From the NCBI GenBank assembly GCA_015143295.1, contig CM026559.1, positions 15,452,826 through 15,516,825 of the forward strand: a stretch of 64,000 bases of DNA, read 5' to 3'. The position numbers were made by a program, and so were the translations under genes. How positions within the stretch are numbered: the first letter of the stretch is position 1; every line of letters starts with the position of its first letter. Source of the DNA: Tetracentron sinense. Taxonomy: Eukaryota; Streptophyta; Magnoliopsida; Trochodendrales; Trochodendraceae. This document shows positions 46,046-57,498 of this stretch, in pieces. The notes beneath the pieces were generated by a model. The model ran no database searches. It was not told the origin of the DNA and was given only the letters and a program-made list of their open reading frames with translations.

Positions 46046-46809
46046 CTACATTAGGACACACCCAAGTCCCACGTGCGAGGCATCACTATACACCTCATAC
46101 CCACCACGTCTGGATGGCACCATAAGGACAGGGGCCGTGGTAAGCCTCTTCTTCAGCTCCGTAAAACTTATCTTGCACTTATCGCTCCATACAAACTTGG
46201 CGTTCTTCCTTGTCAGGTAAGTAAGCGGTGCTGCAAGGCTGGAGAAACCCTTCATGAATCTCTTGTAATAGCTTGCCAATCCAAGGAAACTACGGATCTC
46301 TGTGATGCTCTTGGGCCCTGCCCAACTCATGACTGCCTCTATCTTCTTCGGATCTACTGAGATGCCTTCCACAGATATAAGGTGGCCTAGGAATGCCACT
46401 TCTTCTAACCAAAACTCACACTTGCTTAATTTGGCATATAACTTGTGCTCTCTCAGTATTTCCAAAGCAAGGTGAAGGTCTCGCACGTGATCTTCTCGTG
46501 TCTGGGAATATATCAGGATGTCATCGACAAACACGATCACGCATCGATCCAGGTATCGCCGGAACACCCAATTCATCAAATCCATAAAAGCTATCGGCGC
46601 ATTCGTGAGACCGAAAGGCATCACCAAGAACTCGAAATGTCCATACCAAGTCCTGAAAGCAGTTTTTGGAACATCTTCTGCCTTAATTTTATTTGGTGAT
46701 AACCCGATCGAAGATCAATCTTTGAGAAAAATCTCGCTCCCTTTAACTGATCGAACATGTCATCAATCCTAGGTAATGGGTACCTATTCTTTATAGTGAC
46801 CTTGTTCAA
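46046..46809 (-). pseudogene. Ty3-N reverse transcriptase and RNase H
   Basis: Motifs: [57 protein letters not shown], catalytic [48 protein letters not shown], then the RNase H opening FSDASH-like [15 protein letters not shown]. These are diagnostic of plant Ty3/gypsy pol. Confidence 0.93.
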
Positions 46810-46893
46810 CTGCCTCTAATCGATGGACATCTGCATCGAGCCATCCTTCTTCTTAACAAATAACACCGGGGCACCCCACGGTGAGACACTTGG

Positions 46894-47520
46894 TCAAATG
46901 AAACCAAGGCTTTGCATTTCCTCCAACTGAGTCTTCAACTCCTTGAGTTCAATCATGGCCATCCTATACGGAGCCCGGATGATGGGAGCTGTGCCTGGTG
47001 CAAGCTCGATCACAAACTCAATCTCCCTATCTGGAGTTAATCCTAGTAACTCCTCTGGAAATACATCCAGGAATTCACTCATGACCAGAATAGTCGAAGA
47101 GTCCTTTGCCCCGGGGTTCACTAGACTCAACACCGCAAAGCGGGCAATATCTTTACTTCTCAACCCCTGAAAATGAAATGGCTTCCCTTCCACCAGTCTG
47201 AAGAGTACCATCTTCTCAAAGCAAGTCACATGCCCATGATGCGCTGCTAACCAATCCATCCCCAAGATAACGTCGAAGTCTAGGAATCCAAAGGCGATAA
47301 GATCAGCTAATAATTTGTGGCTTCCCACCTAAATTGTACTATCTCTGAAAATGCTATTGGCCACTTCTGTTTTACCGAGAGGAGTCGAAATGAATAACTC
47401 CGGTTCCAATTGACTAGGCTCCATAGAAAAGCCTTGGGAAAAACTCGGTGAGATGAATGAATGGGTAGACCTGGTGTCGATCAACACTCTACCCAAACAT
47501 TCATTGACTATCAAGGTTCC
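46894..47520 (-). pseudogene. Ty3-N protease to RT start
   Basis: An aspartic protease signature (CLGRVLIDTRSTHSFISPSF) lies near 47440-47510. DFDVILGMDWLAAHHGHVTCFEK follows, then the RT approach DVFPEELLGLTPDREIEFVI and APYRMAMIELKELKTQLEEM. Confidence 0.9.
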
Positions 47521-47665
47521 TGAAATTTTAGATAACCAAGTCAATCCATGCATCAACATAATATGTATAGATATATAGATAAATGTAACACACCATATAC
47601 GTACACAAGGAATAAGGCATAACATGACAATCGGGGACAATTGAATAACTTTAAACGCGTACCTT
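47521..47665 (-). other. Spacer between gag and protease of Ty3-N
   Basis: About 140 bp of AT-rich, non-domain sequence (TATAGATATATAGATAAATG on +) separate the end of gag from the protease. Spacers at the same place occur in Ty3-P, R and T. See the findings for interpretation. Confidence 0.55.
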
Positions 47666-48935
47666 GCACTACATCGTCTGATGCAAGTTCATCTCTCTCT
47701 GTCAAGATAAATAATCTCCCCTGGTTCACCTGGCAAAGCGGAGGTGTAGGTCGTGTAGGCTGGGAGGATGCTTGGTATGATCCCGTTGGGCATGCTGGGG
47801 GCCTAATCCCCTGAGACTGGCTTGGCAAATGCCAACTAGGGCAATCCCTAATCACATGGCCTTGGCGACCACAGTGAAAACATCCACCTGATGCTCTTCA
47901 AAAATCTCTTGCCTAGTGCCTTCGGCCGCATGAACTGCAGACCTCATGTGTGTAGGTCAGAGGGGCCGGAGGTGGAGCATACCTCGCCACCTGAGGTGCA
48001 ACTGGCTGTGGGGCCGGAAGAGCCTGAGGTCGTGGTGCCTGAGGCATATACGACCATAGAGCTGGAGGCACATAAGATTACCTCTGTGGTGGTGCTGGCC
48101 ATGTATACTAAGGCGGTGTTGGCCATGTGTACAGATAAGGGCCGGTCCGTGCCCGCCTCTCTGGAGGTAGTGAACTACTAGATTGGCCTCTCGCCAAATC
48201 CCTCTTCTTAGATATGGCCTCTGAATTGGCCTTGATCGACAGGGCCTTATCCACTACTTCCGGGTAAGTAGCGTGCCTGAAAGCCAAGACTTTCTCTATA
48301 ACAATATTCTTGAGCCCTTGCTCAAACCTCCTCGCCTTCATTGCCTCAGTGGCAACCATGTGAGGTGCAAATCTAGAGAGCTCCGAGAACTTGGCCTCAT
48401 AAGCGGCCACAGTCATCGAACCTTGCTCAAGGTTAATGAATTCTCTCTCCTTCTTTTCCCAAGCTCCTATTGGGAAGTACTTTTTGTAAAAAGTATCCTT
48501 GCACTCCTCCCAAGTCCAAGGTTGACCCTGCATGGTCAAATCTCACGTCCTCAAGGTGGACTACCACTAATGGTGTGCCTCACCCTCTAGCATGAAAACA
48601 GCCCACGCTACTCTATCCTCCTCTGTGGGTGAGAGGACAACAAATATCTTCTCCAACTGGAGAATCCATGCCTCTGCAGTAAGAGGGTCCACACTCTCAT
48701 GGAATGATGGAGGCCTTAATCTCTGAAATGCCTCAACCCCAGTTGTATGATGTACTGGAACTGCAGGTGGTGGAGTAGGTGCCGCCAATGATGATATCGT
48801 TTGTCGAACCGCCAGTATGACGAGTGTCTCAGCAATAGAGCCTAAGACCTGAGAGAGGTCCGGCTGCTCATCCTCATCTCGTGAAGAAGAGGAAGCTCTA
48901 GTGTGTGGCCCACGACCCTGTGTGCCCCGCCTCAT
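47666..48935 (-). pseudogene. Ty3-N gag
   Basis: It starts MRRGTQGRGPHTRASSSSRD at 48935, with GVEAFQRLRPPSFHESVDPLTAEAWILQLEKIF. The gag core is EFINLEQGSMTVAAYEAKFSELSRFAPHMVATEAMKARRFEQGLKN (48108-48539). A basic, proline-rich tail with zinc-knuckle remains (HC..QGHVIRDCPSW region near 47840-47880) ends in ERDELASDDVVQ. Several breaks. Confidence 0.88.
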
Positions 48936-49274
48936 GACTAAAGTCCTGAGAACAATAGCACTACATGAGTCTATCTTGAAACCACAATTTATTACAATTC
49001 CATTTCACAATAATTCAATTTGTATTAGTTGTATCATACTAATATACATCGCATCATAACCATCGGTGTAATTATAATATTGTACTTTGGGGTTCTAGCA
49101 TTCCTAAGACCCGTACTTGGTTGAAACAACCATTTAGACCAAGACTAAAGTTTAGTCTTACACTTGGAACATGACTCGCTTCTGACTTACTTCCTTCCTA
49201 ACTTATTTCCCGACATATGCTCTTGTCAAACTGTGAAACTAGATTCTAAGTGACCCTAAAGACCTAAAGCCTAA
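48936..49274 (-). other. Leader of Ty3-N
   Basis: About 340 bp between gag and the primer site, AT-rich, with no gene seen. Confidence 0.6.
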
Positions 49275-49290
49275 GCTCTGATACCACTTC

Positions 49291-51505
49291 TGTCGCGACC
49301 CAAAACCCATCCCATGAGTTAGAGTGAATCTTGGACGACTTATCATGACTTACATGACTTGCTTGACAAACCATCCTGCAAAATACACGGAGCATATATA
49401 ATAGAGCACAATAATAGCAGAAACATAACTAACATGGCACAACGGAAGACTAACCAAACCTCTAAGTATATATACATGATCCAAGTTGTACAAAATCATA
49501 TCACAAAAGGTGTGGACAGACCCGCCAAAATACATAGACATACTCTCTCAAGCTCACCCACAGATCACTCAGAATCTACCACCTAGTAGTACTCATCCAC
49601 ATGATGCTCCTCCGTAGGTTCCTCAACGTACTCTTGGTCCACCCATGGGCCAGGAGCACAGATGTCAAAAGGAGCAGTAGCCCCCTCAGTACCTGTCAAC
49701 ATAAACGTATGGCTGAGCATGGAATACTCAGCGTGTACCTAATACTAACCAACAGTCACAGCATAGCAACAATGGTATATAAAGCAGGAAGCAATTCATA
49801 TAGTAACAGAAAAGTAAAATAGTTGATATTCATGCTTGCATCACATAAAAGCCAAATAACTCTCTTAAAATCTTTGTGCACTTGACTTGACCCAAAATAC
49901 CCTTTTTGTGCTTGAAAAATTTTTCATGTTTGTCTTGCTTGATCTTGTCAAGTGTGTCATGTCATGCGTGCCATGCGTGCTTACTTGGAATTTAAACATG
50001 CTCATGTAACTTGTAAGAAGCGCTTGTGAGATGCACTTGGGAGGGAAGGGAGACCCTTCTTTTAATGACATGCACTTGAGAGGGAAGGGAGACCCTTCTT
50101 TCAATGATATGTACTTGTGAGTGAGGGGAGACCCTTCTTGGAAGGGAGGGAAGTGTAAACTCCCTCCTATGCGATGCCTGTTATTGTCCTCTTGTCAAAA
50201 GCGAGGCAAAAAAATTTGTAAGATATGTCCCACCTCTAAACCTTATTCTTGAAAACGGTGGTAAACCATGTTACGCATGTCGTGCTCGTGGGATCGTGTA
50301 CATGCTTTCATTGAGAATTAAATATGACATTTGGGATTTCAACAATACATAGAATATCATAATTTTAAACAAGTAAATATTCATGCCATTTAAAGAAAGC
50401 AATTAATCACACTATCATAAACCCTAGCAATTTCATACGCTTTTAAACATGCATTTCTTGATTTACAACTCATTTTCTTCACCTTGCCATTTCATCAAAC
50501 AAGTGCTGTGTACATTATTTGTTAAAGCCTACACCATGCTTTCCTAGGTGGGTTTATGTTCACAACATACATGTGTGTTTATTATTGGTACAATACCCTT
50601 CCCATTCCATTCATCTCAACACATTTACATGGTATCCATCGCCCAACACCCATCTCCATCCATGCATCCCAACTCATAGCATAGTTATAGTTTAGGGAAA
50701 CAAAGAATAAGGCAAGAAAAGAGGAAACCATAACTAGGAGGATAGCAAAAGGTACCGACCTTGAAAAAGCGAGGAAAACCTTCCCAAGACGTGTGTGAAG
50801 ACTGCCCTAGCTTGGAGAATGTGCTCCTCACGAGTTTGAACCTTGGATTAAAGAATCCAAGCCTCGAGGTACGATCGAGGGTCGTTAAACCCTTGATTTG
50901 CTACAAGAGGATGCCCTAGGTTAGAATCCCCTTTTTCTCCTCTCTCCCTTTCTCTCAAATACCCTACGTATGGTGAATGAGACCCCCAAGACTCGGGCAA
51001 GCCTTAATAGGCAAGGGTGTAACGTCCGAATGATGAAAAAGCCCTTAATGAAATTCTGTAAAACGCGATAGACCGAGTGATCGGTGGTTAATATTGAGCG
51101 ATCGGTCGCCTACCGAGCGACCGGATTTTTGACTGATCGACCGGTCAAAAACAAGCTCTCTGGAATTTTTCCCCATAAAAAAAGTGCACCAGTCGATAGC
51201 TACCGATTGATCGGTTATGGACCAATCGATCGCTACATGGACTGAGCGATCGGTTGCTCTGCAAATTCGATATTGAGTCCATTTTTCACCCATTCCTACT
51301 ACTTGGACTCGTCCTACTTACCTTTTGACCTCTTCTAAACATGCCTAGGACCTTTCTAAGGCTTATAGAACATTATTAATTATTTTACAACACCAAAGCA
51401 AAATTCTCAAATGTTCCAAATTCTCATTTCATGGAATTGGAGTTACATAGGCATCATGCCTTGACACACATACCAAGGCACATACAAAAGTTTTGGGGTT
51501 CTACA
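49291..51505 (-). repeat. LTR-O shared by Ty3-N and Ty3-P
   Basis: A 2,215-bp LTR (TGTCGCGACCC to GGGGTTCTACA on +). Its left end abuts Ty3-N's primer site and its right end Ty3-P's polypurine tract. It contains the palindrome cassette (51072-51255), hairpin repeats (50041-50135) and the conserved hairpin (49712-49732). Its R-U5 part resembles LTR-A and LTR-I; its U3 part resembles LTR-M. Confidence 0.9.
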
Positions 51506-51599
51506 TCCTCCCCTTATAAAAATTTTATCCTCAAAATTTGGACGCTACTTGCATTACAAAACCAAACAAAATTACATGTCACATACACAACTCATTCAA

Positions 51600-52348
51600 A
51601 CAATTCAGGATACTTCGCTTTGACTTCGGCCTCACGCTCCCATGTAGCCTCTTCCCGAGCATGATGATACCACTTCCTTGATGTACAGTGCAGCTAACTG
51701 ACTAGAATTGAATGTAGTTCGACAAGGTAAGAAATGTGTGGACTTCATTAGATGGTCCACTACTACCCATATTGCATCCGAGTTTCATGCCGTCTTTGGC
51801 AAACCAACAATGAAGTCCATGGAGATGTGTTCCCATTTCCACTCGGGAATAGGGAGAGACTGTAATCGACCCGCCGGTCTCAAGTGCTCTGCCTTCACCT
51901 GTTGGGACACTAAGCATCGTGCCACGTACTCTGCCACATTTCTTTTCATATTTCGCCACCAAAAATGCCCCTTTAGGTTCCGGTACATCTTCTTACCCCC
52001 AGGATGCACTGTGTATTTCAAACGGTGGGCTTCATCCATAATCTCTCTTCAAAGATCTGCATTGGCCAGAACACACAATCTTCCTCTGAATGTAATAGCA
52101 CCTCGGCTAGTGAGAGAGAAGTCCTCACTACCCTTGGTAACTTCCTTGTCCTGAAAAGCCAACAAGTCAGCATCCGTGGCTTGATACTCTTGGATCAAAT
52201 CTATAATGTACGGCTGAACCGTGATATTTTCCAAGATAGGACTGCGGATTGAATCATTAATGCTGATGTCCAGATTTGCCAAATCTTCTAATAGTTTCCA
52301 TTCCTGCACCAACATGTGAGCCAACAGACCCAGAGGTCTCCTACACAA
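51600..52348 (-). pseudogene. Ty3-P integrase region and chromodomain trace
   Basis: It contains MDEAHRLKYTVHPGGKKMYRNLKGHFWWRNMKRNVAEYVARCLVSQQVKAEHLRPAG and [26 protein letters not shown]. Upstream linker: LLAHMLVQEWKLLEDLANLDISIND. The chromodomain end reads near 51600-51680. Confidence 0.87.
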
Positions 52349-52399
52349 AGCATCAGCTACTACGTTTGCTTTGCCTGGATGGTATTGGATGGTTCATTC

Positions 52400-53503
52400 A
52401 TAGTCTTTCAAAAATTCCTTCCAACGCTGTTGCTGTAAATTTAGCTCCTTTTGGGAAAAGAGGTACTAGAGGCTCTTGTGATCCGTGAACACATAGAACT
52501 CTTCCTCGTAAAGGTAATGACACCAAATATTGAGTGCAAACACGACTGCAACAAGTTCCAATTCGTGTGTGGGGTAATTCTTTACATGCTCCTTCAATTG
52601 CCTTGATGCATAAGCAATGACCTTCTTGTGCTGCATTTGGACACACCTAAGTCCCATATACGAGACATCACTACACATGTCATACCCACCACATCCGGAT
52701 GGCACCGTAAGGATGGTGGCCATTGTAAGCCACTTCTTCAGCTCCGTGAAACTGATCTCGCACCTGTCGCTCCATACAAACTTGGCGTTCTTCTTTGTCA
52801 AGTAAGTGAGCGGTGCTGCAATACTGGAGAAACCCTCCACGAATCTTCTGTAATAGCCTGTCAACCCAAGGAAACTACGGATCTCTGTGACGCTCTTGGG
52901 CCTTGCCCAACTCATGACTGCCTCTATCTTATTTAGATCGACTGATATGCCTTCTACAGATGCAATGTGGCCTAGGAATGCCACTTCTTCTAACCAACAC
53001 TCACACTTGCTTAGTTTGGCATATAACTTGTGCTCTCTCAGCATTTCCAAAGCAAGTCGAAGGTCTTGCATGTGATTTTTTCATGTTTGGGAATATATCA
53101 GGATGTCATCAACAAACACGATCACGCATCGATCCAGGTATCGCCGGAACACCAGGTTTAAAAGATCCATAAAAGCTGCCGGCGCATTCGTGAGACCCAA
53201 AGAAATCACCAAGAACTCGAAATGTCCATATCGAGTCCTAAAAGAAGTTTTTAGAACATCTTCTGCCTTAATCTTCAATTGGTGATAACCTGATCGAAGA
53301 TCAATCTTCGAGAAAAATCTCGCTCCCTTTAACTGATCGAACAGGTCATCAATCCTAGGCAATGGGTACCTAGTCTTTATAGTGACCTTGTTCAACTGCC
53401 TGTAATTGATGCACATCTGCATCGAGCCATCCTTCTTCTTAAGAAATAACATCGAGGCACCCCACGGTGAGACACTTGGTCGAATGAAACCAAGGCCTTG
53501 CAT
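52400..53503 (-). pseudogene. Ty3-P reverse transcriptase and RNase H
   Basis: 53081-53503 carries [46 protein letters not shown] through [14 protein letters not shown]. 52466-53071 continues with [42 protein letters not shown], then RNase H ([54 protein letters not shown]). Confidence 0.93.
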
Positions 53504-53512
53504 TTCTTCTAA

Positions 53513-54110
53513 CTAAGTCTTCAACTCCTTGAGTTCAATCGCGGCCATCCTGTACGGAGCCCAGAAGATGAGAGCTGTGTCTGGTGCAAGCTTGATCACA
53601 AACTTAATCTCCCTATTTGTAGGTAACCCTGGTAAATCCTCTGAAAATACATCCAAGAAGTCACCCATGATCGGAATAGTCGAAGAATCCTTTGCCTCGG
53701 GGTTCGCTAGACTCAACGCCGCAAAGCGGGCGATATCTTTACTTCACAACCCCCAAACATGAAATGGCTTCCCTTCCACCGGTCTGAAGAATACCATCTT
53801 CTCAAAGCAAGCCACATGCCCATGATGCGCTGCTAACCAATCCATCCCCAAGATAACGTTAAAGTCCTGAAATCCAAGGACTGTAAGATCAGCTGATAAT
53901 TCGGGGCTTCCCACTTGAACTGTACTGTCTCTAAAAATGTTATTGGCCACTACTGTCTTACCGAGAGGAATCGAAATGAATAACTCCGGTTCCAATTGAC
54001 TAGGCTCCATAGAAAAGCCTCAGCAAAAACTCGGTGAGACGAATGAATGGGTAGACCTGGTGTCGATCAATACTATACCCAAACATTCATTGACTAGCAA
54101 GGTTCCTAAA
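53513..54110 (-). pseudogene. Ty3-P protease to RT start
   Basis: The protease region near 54010-54095 is followed by PSQLEPELFISIPLGKTVVANN, DFNVILGMDWLAAHHGHVACFEK and DVFSEDLPGLPTNREIKFVIKLAP before RT. Confidence 0.85.
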
Positions 54111-54259
54111 ATTTTAGCTAACTAAGTCAATCCATCCATCAACATCATATGTATAGATATATAGATATATGTAACATGCCATGTACGTACACAAGGAATA
54201 AGCCATAACATGGCAATCGTGGACAATTGAATAACTTTAAAGGCATACCTTACACTACA

Positions 54260-54976
54260 TCATCCGATGCAAGTGCATCTCCCTCTGTCAAGGCAAATAC
54301 TCACCCCTGGTTCGCCCAGTGAGGTGGATGCTTGGTATGATCCCGCTGGGCGTGCTGGGGGCCTAATCCTCTGAGACTGGCCTGGCAAATGCCAACTAGG
54401 GCAATCCCTGATCACATGCCCCTGACAACCATAGTAAAAACATCCATCCGATGCTCTTCGGCAATCTCCTGCTGGGTGCCTTCAGCCGCAAGAAGTGCAG
54501 ATTTCATGTGTGTAGGTCGGAGGGGCCGGAGGTGGAGCATACCTCCCCACTTGAGGTGCAAGTAACCGTAGGGCCATAAGAGCCTGAGGTCATGTGCCTG
54601 AGGCATATACGACCGCGGAGATGGAGGCACATAAGATGGCCTTTGTGGTGGTGCTAGCCATGCATACTGAGACGGTGTTGGCCATGTGTCAAGGGCCAGT
54701 TCGAGCCCGCCTCTCCGGAGGTACTGAACTACTAGATTGGCCTCTCGCCAAATCCCTCTTCCTAGATATTGCCTTTGAAATGGTCTCGATCAATAGGGCC
54801 TTGTCCACTACTTCCGGGTAAGTAGTGTGCCTGAAAGCCTAGACTTTCTCTATAACAACATCCTTGAGCCCCTGCTCAAACATCCTCGCCTTTATTGCCT
54901 AAGTGGCGACCATGTGATGCGTAAATCTAGAGAGCTCCGAGAACTTGGCCTCATAAGCGGCCACAGTCATCGAACC
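54260..54976 (-). pseudogene. Ty3-P gag, distal part
   Basis: It resembles Ty3-N gag: a proline-rich tail with knuckle remains near 54405-54480 and part of the gag core at the right end. The N-terminal part is absent at the 54976 junction. Confidence 0.8.
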
Positions 54977-55317
54977 GAGGATGATGGCCCGCTAGATAGC
55001 CGTCACGACTTTGACTTTTGCTGATAGACTTAGATAGACTTGATATTTTGTTAAGTGAGAGTGGAACTTGTCCACTCCACCCTTTTGGATATTTACATAT
55101 GTATACACTTTTGTTGGTTCACACTTGGACCGAGAGACAGGAGGAATTATTGTTAGTTATATTTTGCTTCCGTCATGTGTTTAAGTCATTTCCACTATGT
55201 ATGTTTGTGTACTCTGACAGGTTTCTATACGTGCCTTATGTATCATATGGGAGGTATGATACGGCGGTCACGAGTCAAAGTATCCCTAACTCCTAGGGGG
55301 TATTTTGGGTCGTGACA
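54977..55317 (+). repeat. LTR-Q: last 341 bp of a Ty3 LTR
   Basis: It is about 96 % identical by eye to the end of LTR-S (58837-59175) and ends TTTTGGGTCGTGACA. It precedes the primer site of Ty3-R. Its left end meets oppositely oriented Ty3-P gag. Confidence 0.9.
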
Positions 55318-55426
55318 GACTTGGTATCAAAGCTAAGGCATTAGGTCACATAGGCTAGTTTCTTTTAAGTTGGAACAAGAGTTATTTTACTCTAGATTCA
55401 TTTGGGAATGAAAGGCGAGGGAATTC

Positions 55427-56139
55427 ATGCTTTTAGAACAGGGAGCGATGAACGTGGCCGAGTATGAGGCTAAGTTCACCAAGTTGTCGAGATTTGCTCC
55501 GCATTTGGTTGCGACTAAAGACCTGGGGGTCAGAAAGTTTGAAATGGGGTTAAAGGCTTTAATCCGAGATAGGGTGTCCATCCTCCAAGTAGAATCCGGG
55601 AGGGAGATAGTAGGAAAGGCGAAGATCGTCGAGAAGAACGCAGAGGAGTCTATTAGGAGAAGGGATAGTGGCTTCGGGTTCAGTCTAGTGGTTTGTCACA
55701 GTCTGAGAAGAGGACCAGGACTGCACCATATTAGTTCCCTCAGCTGATGTCAGCTCAGAGGCCTCCATTTGTGCCTCAGGCACAACGCCCTATGACATCA
55801 CATGCTACGAGGGTTACACCTCCGGCCTCCTCCACATCACAGGCATTCGAGGAGTACGCCGTATGTGGTCATCGGCACAAGTCTGGGGATTGTCGAAGGT
55901 CATCAGGTGGATGCTTCCACTGTGGTGAGGTTGGTCACGTGATTCGGGGTAATCCACGCAAGCAATCACAGACTAGGCCACATGGAGTTCGACCTCCAGG
56001 CAGGCAGACATTATTTCAGGGGTCTTCATCTCAGGCCTCTAGATCCTTGCCACTCAACCAGCAGCCTCGTCAGGCTAATCAGGGCAGGGTGTTTGCCATG
56101 ACCGACAGAGACGCACATGCATCTGATGATATTGTGTAA
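55427..56139 (+). pseudogene. Ty3-R gag
   Basis: Gag core: LLEQGAMNVAEYEAKFTKLSRFAPHLVATKDLGVRKFEMGLKALIR with VSILQVESGREIVGKAKIVE. From 55747 comes the tail with a zinc knuckle, CFHCGEVGHVIRGN, preceded by CGHRHKSGDC. It ends DRDAHASDDIV. Confidence 0.9.
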
Positions 56140-56290
56140 GGTACGCGCGAGTTTGATGTTGTTAAAGTTCTAGAGTTTCCATGATGTGTTGTATATATAT
56201 ACATATGCTATGTAATGCTTATTTTTATGTGTGTGTCAATATGTATTATGCATGTAGCAAATTATAACTTGAGTAGCGATAATTCACAAG
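56140..56290 (+). other. Spacer between gag and protease of Ty3-R
   Basis: About 150 bp of AT-rich sequence (TATATATATACATATGCTAT) without domain content, at the same place as in Ty3-N, P and T. Confidence 0.55.
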
Positions 56291-57498
56291 TAAATGAATG
56301 TTTAGCAAGGGTGTTGATCGACACGGGATCCGCTCATTCGTTCGTCTAACCTAGTTTTGCCAAAGGCTTTACGTCCGAGCTGAGTAAGCTACCTTGGGAG
56401 TTGTTCATTTTGACTCCATTGGGTAAGTCTATTGAGACAGATAAAGTGTATCTGGGCAGTGTTCTGCAAGTCATGTAGCATGAGTTAGCAGTCGACCTGA
56501 TCATTCTGGGATTTTAGGATTGGGATTTTGATGTTATCCTATGTATAGATTGGCTCTCAGCTCACGATGGACATGTGGCGTGTTTTGAGAAGGTGGTGAA
56601 CATTAAACCCGCTGGGTTGAAGCTGTTTCATTTTAGGGGACTTCAGAGGAGAGACATTGCTCTCTTTGTAGCTCTCAGTCTCGTGAACATAGAAGTATGA
56701 GGCTCCACATCCATTCCTGTGGTGTGTGAGTATATGGATGTTTTTCCGGAGACCTTGCCGGGTTTACCTCCTGATCAGACGATTGAGTTTTAAATTGAGC
56801 TAGCTCTAGGCATGGCTCCAATTTCTAGGGCTCCGTATAGGATGGCCCCTATCGGGCTTAAAGAGTTAAAGGACCAGTTGGCAGAATTACAAGGCCTTAG
56901 CTTTATCTGGCCAAGTGTCTCACCTTGGGGAGCTCCGGTGCTCATTGTGAAGAAGAAAGACGGGTCTATGCGGATGTACATTGACTATAGGTAGCTAAAC
57001 AAGGTCACTATCAAGAATCGTTATCCATTGCCTCCGATAGACAACTTGTTTGATCAGTTGATGGGTGCAAATTTTTTCTCAAAGATTGACCTTCGATCTA
57101 GTTATCATCAGTTGAAGATCAAGAAAGAAGACATTCCGAAGATGGCATTCAGAAATCGATACGGTCACTATGAGTTTTTGGTTATGTTTTTTGGTCTAAT
57201 TAACGCGCTGGCTGCATTTATGGATCTGGTAAACTGGGTTTCAGATCGTCTCTCGATCAGTGTGTGATCGTATTTGTAGACGATATCCTCGTGTATTCAC
57301 AGACACAGGATGATCACACGAGAGATCTTCGCCTTGTATTGCAGACTCTTTGAGAGCATAGCCTGTATGCTAAGTTGAGCAAGTGCAAGTTCTGGCTAGA
57401 CAAGGTGTCTTTTCTTGGTCATGTGGTGTCTACCGAAGGTATATCAGTCGATCCTGCAAAGATTGAGGCAGTGATGAATTGGGAGAGGCCGAAGAATG
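56291..57498 (+). pseudogene. Ty3-R protease and reverse transcriptase
   Basis: The protease region (LARVLIDTGSAHSF wording) is near 56305-56350. RT follows with [65 protein letters not shown] and the VDDILVYSQ stretch, then [33 protein letters not shown]. No RNase H or integrase is present. Confidence 0.9.

Larger units (their letters stand above)
44913..49290 (-). mobile_element. Ty3-N: chromovirus interior
   Basis: On minus: primer site (49275-49290), leader, gag, protease, reverse transcriptase, RNase H, integrase pieces, chromodomain trace, polypurine tract (44913-44935, with a C run on +). LTR-O is its 5' LTR and LTR-M its 3' LTR. This RT-RNase H-integrase order is the Ty3/gypsy order. 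At 4.4 kb the interior is shorter than a full chromovirus, and there are many breaks. Confidence 0.9.
51506..54976 (-). mobile_element. Ty3-P: chromovirus interior, 5' end missing
   Basis: Same family as Ty3-N. On minus: partial gag, protease, RT, RNase H, integrase pieces, chromodomain trace, polypurine tract (51506-51516). At 54976 it stops inside gag and oppositely oriented LTR-Q begins. Heavily broken. Confidence 0.9.
55318..57498 (+). mobile_element. Ty3-R: shortened chromovirus interior
   Basis: On plus: primer site (TGGTATCAAAGC, 55322), gag, protease and reverse transcriptase, running into LTR-S. It closely matches Ty3-T over its length but is much shorter. Many breaks. It shares LTR-S with Ty3-T. 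Confidence 0.9.

Noticed and set aside
47891-48181. 96-codon plus-strand frame (EVELTSPPEVQLAVGPEEPE type)
   Set aside because: Antisense to the proline-rich gag tail of Ty3-N.
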